46,527 nucleotides of DNA from Cylindrotheca closterium. Taxonomy: Eukaryota > Bacillariophyta > Bacillariophyceae > Bacillariales > Bacillariaceae. The stretch is taken from assembly GCA_933822405.4 (NCBI GenBank), contig CAKOGP040000224.1:306571-353097 (forward strand). The letters are read 5' to 3'. Positions 10,488 to 20,996 of the stretch are shown one piece after another. Made by a program: the position numbers and the translations under genes. Position 1 is the stretch's first letter. Each line of letters starts with the position of its first letter. The notes under the pieces are model-generated. The model made no database searches. It saw only the letters and a program-made list of their open reading frames with translations, and had not been told where the DNA came from.

Positions 10488-12246
10488 ATGAGTTCCTTTG
10501 ACGCTCAATTCATTGACAACGCTTCATGCTGTGGACTTATTTATAAGCAGGAGTCTGCTTCTGAAATCAATCAAGAAGATGTGGATGTCATTCTTGCTCA
10601 GGGAATGCAGCATCTGAGTTTTGATGAGCTTCAGAGGGAACAAGAAGACTTGCATGGAGTTGGAGAAATGATCGACAAAGAAAACCATCAGGAAACGATA
10701 TCTTTGCTGCAGCGTTTTGATGACCAACTTCAGCGTCGGAAGAAACATACCGTATATGAATCAGCTGAAGTGATGATGAACAGAGACCATGTCACCAGTT
10801 CTGAGTTGAGGCTGCAGTTTTTGCATGCCAATCGCTGGAACCCCGAGACTGCAGCTGATCAGTTTTTGAGCTTTTTGGAGATGAAGAAACAACTTTTCGG
10901 TATGGACAAAGTCGTGAAAGATCTCACTCTGAACGATCTCGATGAGGATGACAAGGAGAATCTGTTAGGCGGAAGTTTACAAATATTGCCGTGTACAGAT
11001 CGCTCAGGGAGAAGAATCATTCTAGAACTACCAGGCCTTCGTTGCTTCAAGAATCTTCGAAATGAGCTGAGAGCTAGGTTTTACATGTTGGCGAATCTAT
11101 GCTCCCATTTGAAGCGAGGCGTAGTCTGGATTAGTTATGCTACTGGACAATACCGCGACAATATGAATGGCAAGGGGTTCGTGGAGATGACGAGGATGGC
11201 TATGTCAATACCGATGCACTGTGCAGGGATTCATTTGTGCACAGGTATGTGGATTGGGTTTTTTCTTCTCAAGTGCGTGGCACTTATACACTGCCCATTA
11301 AGCATTGAGTCTAACCCTATACTTCCTTTTTCGAAATTGTTTCAGATGATCCTTCGGAGGCTGTCATATGCAAAGCAGCCATGGCATTGACATCCGCTGA
11401 ATTGAAAGCGAAGACAAGAATACACTATGGAAGCCACACGGAATGTCAGTACCTATTGAATACATTCGGTATACCACGTGTTGCGCTACCATTCACCACT
11501 ATGACTAATGATCCAATCTTGGAGGATCACATGACTTGGTACAAACAATGCCTCAAGGAAGGACAGAACCCAGACTCAGCGAAGACCTCATTTGTTGGTC
11601 GCTTGGAACCCAATCCACGTGATGTCTTGTTTGCCCGTAGAAAGTTTAGCGGGAAAGTAACGAGGAGCTGAGGAAAATGGCCATGCAGTATATTCAAAAT
11701 TATAATGGAGGAAATCCGAGAGAGCGTAGGGCAATCGTGGACACAATGGTGGAACATATCAGTCGCAAGGGCGGACGCTTCCTGAAGTTGGATGGTGACG
11801 GCTCGTCATGGGTCGAAGTATCAATGCCAGAAGTACGTGAAAAAATTACCCAGATGCTCCGAAATCTTCGACGCCCCAGGGTATCCCAACAGCAAAAGGG
11901 ATGTTTTGCCACAGCGAATCATCTACCACTTCTCGATGAGACTGACATTGCACCCAACGATGTTTTGCTTGGAAGAAAAGTGAGTAACGATGGAAACAAG
12001 AGGCTACGAGATATGGTGGAAAATATGGCGGCCGAATATGATGCAGCGACTCGAGGTAGAAAGAAAGAGGTGGTGGACTCACTGATGGAGCAGATCAAGT
12101 CATCGAATGGTCGGTTTCTACGGCAGGTGGAAGGAGGAAGATGGCAAGAGGTGATAGATGATGCTGTCATTTTCTCCAAAGTGTCGTCACACTTTCGGAA
12201 CTATCGTAGACACAATAAAGAAGGGCAATCGAATAGTATTAACTAA
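10488..12246 (+). CDS. CRAL-TRIO-like plus double DUF6824 protein (cluster member D), frameshifted
   Basis: Exon 1 is 10488-11244. A 101-bp GT-AG intron (11245-11345), in the same position as in B but with diverged sequence, leads to exon 2 at 11346-12246. All parts of the family are present: SCCGL, LSFDELQREQEDLHG, Sec14-like region, and two DUF6824-like repeats (RDVLFARRKF and NDVLLGRKVS). However, one base is missing at about 11654-11660 compared with C, just before the GNEELR segment of repeat 1, so the frame ends at a TGA at 11669-11671. It resumes in the next frame from about 11660 to the TAA at 12244-12246. Without a sequence error, the product would be about 360 residues with only the Sec14-like part and the start of repeat 1. 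A sequencing or assembly error, or an unusual splice, cannot be excluded. Confidence 0.8.
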
Positions 12247-12618
12247 AGCACAAGAAAAAATGATTTACTCCGGTCTCTCTGCACAGTACATGACAGTATC
12301 CCCGCGGTCTTCATACAGAGAACATACCATACACTCTTGACAGTACCGTATATGCTGGTACCTGGTACGGTATGGTTACTATGACACACGCATCACGCAG
12401 AATCGGAATTTTCATCAAAACGTCTGTACGTCAATATGGTTAACAATAAGGCGAAGATTGAAGATCGAAATACAAAATCACATATATCGCAATATATATG
12501 CGTCATTTCATCACAACCGAACCACATCATCTTCAGCCACCTTGTTCTAGGAGCTGACCTTATACTCAAGAAGTACGGTCTTGATCGTATCCATTACCTC
12601 TTGTTCACGAGATAAAAG
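12247..12618. other. intergenic region before the multicopper oxidase
   Basis: No gene. It contains the palindrome-like GGTACCTGGTAC at 12357-12368, flanked by further TACCGTA/TACGGTA words. An AT-rich stretch around 12470-12500 precedes the next gene. Confidence 0.4.
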
Positions 12619-14485
12619 ATGAAGTACTGCAAATATGGATCAATAGAAGATGGTGATGACCTTCGACCTGAAAATACAGATTTATCATCTGGTGGGGCGG
12701 AAAAGCAATACTTACAACCAACCCGATTACGCTTCATTGTATCAGCCTTGTTTATGTTGGTGGTAGCTTTTGTTCTCGCGGAGACTCTACACATTCCATT
12801 CAAGAACATTCATACATTTCAAGATGAAGAATCCTCGTTGATACAGGACACATCAAACAGCGTCGTCCTGTCGTCAACCACCTCTTCATCTGCGCTGTTA
12901 GCTTCGGAAAATTCTACTTCCTTGGAATCTTTTCAATGGCGGAGGGTTTCGAATGGCAACTTTTACGTTGGCTATTTGGAGTTCTGCAATATTGGCAATG
13001 ATACTTTCTTTTATCGAACCGCAGTGTCTCCTACAAATTCATCTTCCATCCCATGCGAGAATTCGAAATCGACAGTATCACCAGTCATTCGGATACGTCC
13101 CAGAATGAATTACAAACTCATTCTAATCAATCGATCAAATCAGCCTACCAACTTACATACACACGGTTTTCATGTCTCCGGGGTTGGGATCTCTGACGAT
13201 GTAAGGTTTTCAACCGAATCACTATCATTCAGTCGAATTGCCTCAGAATTGCGTACCGATCTCACATGATTAAATATTTCTTCTTTTCTCCCTTTGTAAG
13301 ATCACAAGAAAAGTGGACCCTGGATTCTGCTTGGAATATCACTATCGAATAAAAGACAATGCAGATGTCGGAACCTTTTGGTATCATTCCCATCGGCATC
13401 CTATTTCATCAAAGCAAGTTGCAGGAGGCGCCTATGGGCTCCTCATCATTGACGAACCACACATGGATACCTTTCCACTGCATTTGCAACGGTTCTTCCG
13501 AAATGAAGTGCTACTACAATATGCTGGCATACGTCACAAAGACAAGATTCATCGAACACATCTTTTGAATGGACGCAAAGAAGCAATGAACATTACCATG
13601 AACAGCAACGAGTACTACTACTTTCGAGTATCTTTCGTCGTCATATCTGACCCCGTTTCGTACTTTGAAATCTTGCCGGAGGGTGCTTGTGAAGCACGAC
13701 CAATGGCCTACGATGGAGTCTTTCGAAGTACCTTGCCACATCCGGAATCGAGTGCCAAACACATGTTAACTTTGTCGTCCCGACTGGATCTTGCCATGAA
13801 GTGCACAGACGATGCTCAAGTTGTCTTTCATCAGGGTGAACTATCAAGTGGTGCCGGGCTATTGAACATTCGAGTTATTGGAGACGACAATGATGCCAGC
13901 AAGGAGACCAAAAGTAAACAAGTTCGGGCATCCCCATATTGGGATGCTGAACAAGAGACTAGCTGGACCCCTCGGCGGCCATACTACATGCCAGATTTGG
14001 TCAATGTCAATACCAATTTCTGGAAAGTGAATAAGTGGAATGTCACAATGGACTCTGTCATGGTGACCAAAGGAAATGATACTAAACCGGTAAAGAAATG
14101 GTCCATCAATCAGATGCGTTGGGACCCTGATATTGCTATACGAGAGCTGCAACTGGGGCAGCTAGTAGAGTGGACGTTAGTGAACACTGGTCCACACCCG
14201 TTCCATATACATGTCAATAAAATGCAGATCGTTCAGGAGGGAGGGTGTGGATATCGATACGAGGAGGGAGAGTACTACGACACAATCTCTTCGGAGGAAC
14301 CGTGTTTAGTCAGACTACAATTTTGGGATTTTTCGGGAAGGATCGTGGCTCACTGTCATAAGTTGTCCCATGAAGACCATGGGATGATGGTTTGGATAGA
14401 CGTGATGGGCAGTGATCATGGAGTCAATGGGACTAAACAAGCAGAATGTAGTGACTTTGCTTTGCTGGACCCGCAGGGACCGTGA
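12619..14485 (+). CDS. membrane-anchored multicopper oxidase (laccase/ferroxidase-like)
   Basis: Two exons, 12619-13200 and 13301-14485, with a 100-bp GT-AG intron; together about 588 residues. All four copper-binding motifs are visible: HTHGFH (180-185), WYHSH (221-225), HPFHIH (493-498) and HCHKLSHEDHGMM (545-557). The type 1 ligands would be His493, Cys546, His551 and Met556, so the protein should be a competent one-electron oxidase that reduces O2 to water. A single hydrophobic helix at about 37-56 after a short cytosolic tail, with many N-glycosylation sequons after it, predicts a type II membrane protein with the oxidase domain outside. Substrate cannot be read: phenols, Fe(II) or Cu(I) are all possible. 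It sits inside the DUF6824 cluster with no sequence relation to it. Confidence 0.9.
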
Positions 14486-14619
14486 ATATGGATGTAAGCT
14501 TGATAGGCAGTTACAAAACAGGTAGAAGTAGAATTGAAAAGTATTGACAACCGTTGAATAGCAAAATTGTAGATGATTGATTATTGTGACCAAAATCAAG
14601 TCCGAAATGCCCACATTTT

Positions 14620-16393
14620 TTATCGTTTTTTCCTTCGAAGATTTCGAAAATGAACAGACACTTTTTGTTCCGCAACTTTGTCAGACACAATTTCTAAGGT
14701 ACCATCGTTCATGGGCTTCAGGAAACGGCCACCGCTTTCCTTGATTTTACAAACCAATCGGCTCGCCAGTTGTTTCTTCTGACCGCGATTTGATGAATCG
14801 TATTCCGCAGCCATCTGTTCTATAAGACTTTGAAGAAGTTGATTTCCCCTCTGAGGATTGTTCTTTCCAAACAAAACATCATCGGGCTTTACTTTCACCG
14901 CAGAAAGAACCGACGACGGTGGTGCTGGTGTTGCAACGACATTCCCGGCAGCTGGTACCCCGGCCCGACGCCGACGCAAGTTACGGAACGTTTGTCCAAT
15001 CTTCAATCGCATCTCTTTCTCCTCGACTTCGATCCAACTTCCTTCGCCTTCTGCTGAGATGTCAGGTTTCAGAAAACGACCGCCATGTTTCCTAATCTCG
15101 TCCATCATGCAATTGAGAATGGCCCTTCGACCTAAACATTGATGAGTATTATACCTTCATTCAAAACCACATCACACTTTCGCTATCGAACTTACTTTTG
15201 ACAGTTCCAAGGTCGTACGAATCCGAAAAGGAAACGGCCATTTTCATTAGGCGTTTGTTACCAGCTCCACTCGCCCTTCGTCCAATGCATAAAACGTCGT
15301 TTTCTTTTGGAGTACAATGAACACTGGAGACTGGTTCGCGTTGAGATGGATTGTTTCCGTTTGATTCCTGTTGGGCACATTGTTTCAGCCAATACCTATG
15401 ATATGACAGATCCAAATCATTGTACGAGGAAGAAAAAGCCAGCGCTTCTCGTGGTATACCATAACTTGCTAGCAAATACTGGCATTCGACGTGTGACCCA
15501 AAATGTAGCTTGGTCTTGGCTTGTAAACGGGGAGGCATGACCGAGAATGCAGCCTTACCTAAGATCATCTGAGTGTGATCATCCAAACACCAATGGAAGC
15601 CTGCTATGTTGAATGGTATAGACAGCATCAATTTCATTGTTTGGTTGAATCCTTCTCCATTTTTGGAATCTTTGTACTTGTCCACAAAGTATGAAACGAA
15701 GACTACTCCCTTTTTTTGTGATTCCTGAGACTCGAGAACCTTCATGCTCAGATAGTATAGGTATCGGAGCTCGTTCTTTATAGATTTGTACTTCCTTAGC
15801 CCAGGAACGGCCAAAACTATGACCCTACCAGATCGATCCAAACAACTTGCAACTTGGGCGCTTCCACACATCAATGTCTCCATGTCGTCTTCATCCATGT
15901 CCTGAAGAGTGATGTCACGAACCAATCTCTCAGTCCCAAAGAGATCTTTCTTCAGAGAATAAAAGCTGATGATTTTCTCAGCCGCTGCCTTTGGATCGTA
16001 TCGATTTCCACGCAAGAATAGTATCTGAAATTTCCGTTGGCAGACGTAGGGAGGATTTCTTTCTTCGGCCGATTCGTAAACTGTGCCCTTCTTCAGCCGA
16101 TGTAAGTGTTCTGTTAGAGATTTGAGGAGCTTATCCATGACCTTAGTGTCTTCCTGGGATTCAGCAGATACGCCATGAAGATCTTCTTGCTCTCGTTGTA
16201 GCTCGTCAAATGTAAGATTCTGCATCCCCTGTACGAGAATCGCTTCCACATCACTCCTGCCCTGATGATCTTCGTTCGTTTCCGAATGTTGGTGAGAATG
16301 AAGGTGTTTGGCAAATTGTGAGGCATAAGGTGCGGGTTCCACTCCTCCTGGACAATTCATCCCACAGAAAGTCATTCTTGGTTCTGTGCTCAT
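14620..16393 (-). CDS. CRAL-TRIO-like plus double DUF6824 protein (cluster member E)
   Basis: Minus strand, two exons: 15196-16393 and 14620-15131. The 64-bp GT-AG intron (15132-15195) splits a Ser codon inside DUF6824-like repeat 1. The product is 569 residues. Parts: FCGMNC near residue 9, a His-rich stretch (HLHSHQHSE, 30-38), the box LTFDELQREQEDLHGV (60-75), N-lobe FLRGNRYDPKAAAEK (126-140), DRSGR (186-190), VPGLRKYKSIKNELR (196-210), KGVVFVSYFVDKY, KTKLHFGSHVECQYLL, then repeats beginning NDVLCIGRRA (365) and DDVLFGKNNP. It has no intron where A, B and D have one near the end of the Sec14-like core. It converges on the multicopper oxidase with about 130 bp between their stop codons. Function unknown beyond the fold analogy. 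Confidence 0.88.
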
Positions 16394-17045
16394 AGCGTAG
16401 GAACTTTTTGTTTCATTCAGTACACGAGCCTCCTATTCCTGATGAGACGATATTATGGCAGCCATGCGCAAATGGAATATGTATGCATGTGCTTGTCGTC
16501 GTCTTTTTCGGGTCACCTCTATACTTCCCGCACATACTATATGTACATGGGCTCATCGAAATGACTATTGAAGTTTGGTATATTGAGGGGTCCCGAAACA
16601 TCAAATAATTGATTTTTTTCCAAGGGCATATATATTCTGTATCCGATCAACTTTGATGCGACATTCTCTCTTGAACTCTTCTCGCAACATTATTATTATG
16701 CGGCGACATAGAGAATCTGTACCTATTACTACCCGTACCAGTACCAACTTTTTTTATGATAAAAAAAGAAGGCATACCAATAAGCCATGAATCAAAACAA
16801 CGACAACTAAAGGCAGTGAATTGCACAAGTCATGCCTACTGTACGTGATGATATTTGTGTTACAAGTATGCTGATTTGATTTTTGCTCCGAAATATTTTG
16901 CAGACTATTTTTTTAATCATCTTCCCATAATCTTCTTGAACCCCCAAAATGTCCATTCTTCCCCGTACAGTAGGCATATCAGAGACCTCAACTCCTTTTC
17001 TTTCTGGTAGGGCTTTGATGCCTCCTTCTACTACCCCTTCTCTCT
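16394..17045. other. intergenic region between member E and the aquaporin
   Basis: No gene supported. It contains the E upstream region, an AT-rich part with T and A runs at about 16749-16770, and CCCGTACCAGTACC near 16731-16744, which resembles the palindromic words elsewhere in the window. Confidence 0.4.
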
Positions 17046-18179
17046 CTATACTTCGCGGTGAGATTCTGGGATTTTACGTTCCTTGGTCTTGTCGTCCTCT
17101 TCCTCGTCTTCAGCAAAAGCACTATTGAAGATACTAGCAGCAAGGCTTTCCTCGTCTTCGGTCAAGGGCGAGCTAAGTTCCTTTTCCACGTCGTCATCTT
17201 CTTTCCCATCTTCAGCAAATATAAGCCTGTAGGTCATGGCAGCGAGACCAGCGCCAACGAAGGGCGCCACATAAAAGATCCACCATCCAGTGCTCCATGT
17301 GTTGACTCCGCCAATGGAGTTGGCGGCCATTGGTCCTATGGAAAGCGAAGACGGAAACGGTGAGTCAAATCGATCCATCCTATCCAAACCGGAACCACTG
17401 CCAAATCTAGTGTCACTTACCAAAACTTCTTGCAGGATTGATCCCACATCCAGTGAAAGGCACCATCACAATGTGCGCCGTCATGACAGCCCAACCGATG
17501 GCAATTGGTGCGGCATTGCCAGCTGAAGATTTCTTGTGGACTGCACTCATGCAAACGGTAAACACGAGCAAGTAAGTTCCCATCAGCTCAATCAGAAATC
17601 CAGATCCTAGTTCAACACGCGGTGCCAAGCTATTGACTCCTAGTCTGAAGGGAGGACCGTAACCATCTCGCCCACCAGGGAAGGCACTGGCAGCACAGAC
17701 TGGAACACTGCTGGGATCGTCATAATCGTCACAAGCTTGAGTTAAACTGGCGACACAGCCCCACAAGATTAAAGCGCCAGATACAGCACCTCCAAATTGT
17801 GCCAGTATGTAGCACACCATGGTCTTGGCATCGATTTCGCCCAAGATTAACAAAGCAAAGGAGACGGCAGGGTTAATGTGACCACCTGAGATGTGCCCAA
17901 TCGAATAGGCCAGCAAAGAAATTGCAAAACCAAAGGCAACGGCAATAGTCAACAAGTCACCACCAGATGTGACGCTGCCCCATTTGTTTGTGGCTGAAGA
18001 AAATGTTGTGATGAATGATGGATTCCGATTGTGAGTGGCGACCTTACCCCACTAATAAGAGTTGTATCATACCCAATTTTAAGCTTACCTAAGGCTGATC
18101 CGCAGCCAATCCAGACGAAGAGGGCAGTGGCGATAAATTCGGCAAAAGCGGCCTTAGTGAGAGAGTTCTTGATGGCCAT
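17046..18179 (-). CDS. aquaporin / MIP family channel
   Basis: Three exons on the minus strand: 18089-18179, 17421-17993, 17046-17335. The introns of 95 and 85 bp have GT-AG ends and splice to 317 residues. Both pore boxes are intact: GGHINPAVS (NPA at about 71-73) and GCGINPARSFG (NPA at about 216-218, with the usual Arg after it). Six hydrophobic segments fit the MIP fold: EFIATALFVWIGCGSAL, TIAVAFGFAISLLAYSI, AQFGGAVSGALILWG, LIELMGTYLLVFTV, IAIGWAVMTAHIVM and WWIFYVAPFVGAGLAAM. The loop between helices 3 and 4 carries two Cys and a Gly-rich stretch. The C-terminal tail is long and very acidic (clusters such as EDEEEDD), a likely cytosolic regulatory tail. It probably conducts water or small neutral solutes; the exact selectivity is not clear. 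Confidence 0.93.
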
Positions 18180-18816
18180 GATCGTTGTTGTTGATTTGTG
18201 ACTTTTCTCAAATTTGTGAAATCACAATTTTGTGATGCCACGCATGCTAGGGCGTTATTACCACCGCCACCATGAATGTCCGCGAACTTTCTTACGCAGT
18301 ATATTTTTATATTTAGAAGAAATAATCCAAACTGAAAACATAGTTCGGACCATTCTGCCAGCCAATGTGGTTTTAAAAGCCAGATAAACGGAAGAATGAC
18401 GTTCGATAGCACTTCCACGCAGCGACGTCAGTGATTTTTCATGATTTGCAGGCCTTATAATTATTCTAGCGGTGCTTTTTAGCTGGGCCTTTTAACCTCA
18501 CCTTCCCTGCGGGAGTACTATACAGGAAGAATAGAGTATTGGCATTGGAACCGGTTCAGGATGTGGAAGTGTAACTGCTTCTCAATCTAGGCAGGGATTT
18601 CTCAAGGCAACAGACCACCGTCAAATTACAACAGTAGCATTCCATTTCTGGGGCGTTGACCTTCCTTCTCTTGTATTCAGCTATCCCGTTTGCATGCATT
18701 CTTGAAAACAGTGGTTGTGGCTGGTCGAATCCGTGCAATATCTGTTAAAGGTAAGGGGGGCACTTCCCTGACGAAATGCTGCTTCCAATTCCATTGTGAT
18801 GGGACGGTACAATCTA
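18180..18816. other. intergenic region upstream of the aquaporin
   Basis: No gene seen. It holds the aquaporin promoter side and the 3' flank of member F. Open frames in it are short and lack recognisable motifs. Confidence 0.4.
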
Positions 18817-20661
18817 CTATCTCCACTGCTTTCTTCGAAGGTTGCGAAAGTGGTACCCAATCTTCTGTGATGCAACTCTGTCGGAAACAATCTCCCACCG
18901 CCCGTCGTCCAATGGCTTCAAGAACCGGCCTCTGCTCTCTTTCACTTGAGCCAGTATCTGATCTGCCAGTCGCCTTTTGTCTCCCCGACTAGCGGTATCA
19001 TACTGAGACGCAATAGATTCCACCAAGTCTCGCAGTCTTCGATTGCCTGCGTGGTCCCTAAAATTGCCGAATAGAACATCTTCGTCTTTGCATTCGTTCA
19101 CAATGATAGCCTCGTGAACGGCCGAAGCTCCGCTTGTCAACTCCTCCTTTGTCGATGCTGACAGCCCTGCATGAGCTCGAGATATTGTGACTGGCTTGCC
19201 GTTTCTGCCGCTGTTTGCTCCATTCAATGCTGCTTTCGATTGCATCATTGCTCGACGGTAACGCATATTGCGGAAAGTCTGGCCGATCTTTTCGCGCATT
19301 TCAACGTCGTCCACTTTTATCCAACCTTGATCTTGAGTGGTATCCAATTTCAAGAACCTTCCACCGTTCCGCCAGATTTCTTCCATCATCGAGCTGATAA
19401 TCATCCTTTTTTTCATGAGACTTCCAGTATCATAGGCATCAGCATTCATGACCGCCAGAGACATCAGCCGCTCGTTCCCTTTTGCATTGACCTTTCTACC
19501 TACGCATAAGAAATCATTTTCTGTCGGCGTTTCGCCTTTCACATTCTTTTTCAGAAAATGAATATTTCTGTCTTCGCGCTTTGCACTGGATGAATCGTTG
19601 GCATGGAGGGACTGATTCATTTGCTCTTTCTCGATGCACTGTTGAAGCCAGAACCTATGATAGGTCAAGTCCATTTCATAATTTGGCGTTAAAGGAAAAG
19701 CTTCTCGCGGTATTCCATAGCTTGACAGATGGTACAGGCACTCTTGGTGGCTACCATAATGGATTTTAGTTTTGGCACGGAGATGCGGCGGCATTACCTG
19801 CACAACAATCAATTAGGTTGTTAGAGCAATCGTGTCAAGTGACAATAAGGTATGTATCATGAATAAGAGTCTTACCGCAACCGCAGTTTGAGCTATCCAT
19901 GCCTCTACACGACTTGAGAAGCAGAAATGATAAGCTGCAATGTTGCATGGCATAGCTAACGCCGCCTCCATGGCTTCACCAAAATTGGGATTGCCTTTTT
20001 CTTTGAATTCATCGCCGACCTGATAAGACACGATGACAGTACCACGGCTCACATCCTCCATCAATGATATTATATCCATGCCAATGTAGAAGTTAGGCCG
20101 GAGTGGACTCGCATCTGTTCTCAGTCCTGGAAACGCCCAGGCTATCGAACGCCCGGAACGGTCAGGGGCACTGCCAAGTTGCACATGGCCGGCCATCAAT
20201 GATTCCATATCCTCTTCATTCAAATCCTGCAATGTGATATCTCGAGTCAGTTTCTCTTGGCCAAACAGCTTTTGCTTCAAGTCGTAGTATCTGATCATTT
20301 GCTCTGCTGCTGACTTTGGATCGTTCCGGTTGCCTCGGATAAAGGCCATCTTAAAGTCACGCCTGTGGACAGATGATGGATTTTTGGCTTCTGCTGATTC
20401 AAGAACAGTTCCTTTCTTTATCCGATTCAGATGTTCCTCGAGAGACTGGAGCAACACATCAGTTGTGGCGTCAATCTTAGCTGCAACTCCATGGAGTTCT
20501 TCTTGTTCACGTTGCAATTCATCGAATGATAAGTCATTCATCCCCTTAATTAGAATTGCTTCAACGTCGTTCTCATTTGAACTATGCTGCGAGATAGAGT
20601 ACTTTTGAAGGTTGGACCCACAGCATGCTGATGTGTCCGGACTTTGAAGTTTGGTGCTCAT
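18817..20661 (-). CDS. CRAL-TRIO-like plus double DUF6824 protein (cluster member F)
   Basis: Two exons, 19876-20661 and 18817-19797, separated by a 78-bp phase-0 GT-AG intron; 588 residues. Parts: ACCGS near residue 12, box LSFDELQREQEELHGV, N-lobe FIRGNRNDPKSAAEQ, LFGQEKLTRDITLQDL, DRSGRS, a divergent Sec14-like core, KTKIHYGSHQECLYHL, and two repeats (NDFLCVGRKV...GGRFLKL...FRNMRYRR and EDVLFGNFRD...GRFLKPL...FRNLRRKQ). The segment after PGLR differs from all other members (RTDASPLRPNF instead of a KNELRARF-like stretch), so ligand binding may have changed. Its intron lies about 14 codons downstream of the one in B and D, so it is a separate insertion. It is the right-hand edge of the cluster. 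Function unknown. Confidence 0.87.
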
Positions 20662-20996
20662 GTTATAATAACGTTCTGTTCATTTCTCTTGAACCCGCCA
20701 GATGAGATGTCCCATGATATCAGATCAATGTCTAACTTAGTACTATCTTGAATACGATTTCTTTTTTTGTATTTCATTCAATTCAATCAAAAAGTTATTC
20801 TTTCTCAATATATAAAACTACAATTATGCAGGAAAAACGTATTTTGTGAGACAAAAATGGCGAAGTCTAATCGTGGGTGATTGCGAATATTCGCATCCTG
20901 AGAGTGCCAATATTCAATATTATGGTGGCAATTTTTTTCGCGTGGAGATGACGGAGATCTTCCTCATCTCTGTAGGTACCAGTAATCCAAGTGCAA
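20662..20996. promoter_or_regulatory. divergent upstream region shared by member F and the PhoX-like gene
   Basis: The two genes point away from each other across 335 bp, so both promoters must lie here or reach into it. AT-rich stretches occur at about 20755-20830. I see no specific element. Confidence 0.4.

Noticed and set aside
10488..11390. Member D first exon read through as a 300-residue protein
   Set aside because: The frame runs into the intron; the GT-AG junction at 11245-11345 restores family sequence exactly as in member B.
11657..11680. A cryptic intron that would explain the member D frameshift
   Set aside because: GTAACG at 11657 could be a donor, but no suitable acceptor gives an intron of normal length while keeping the conserved repeat residues that follow.
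18690..18992. Plus-strand 100-codon frame near the end of member F
   Set aside because: It is the antisense shadow of the conserved DUF6824-like repeat of member F.
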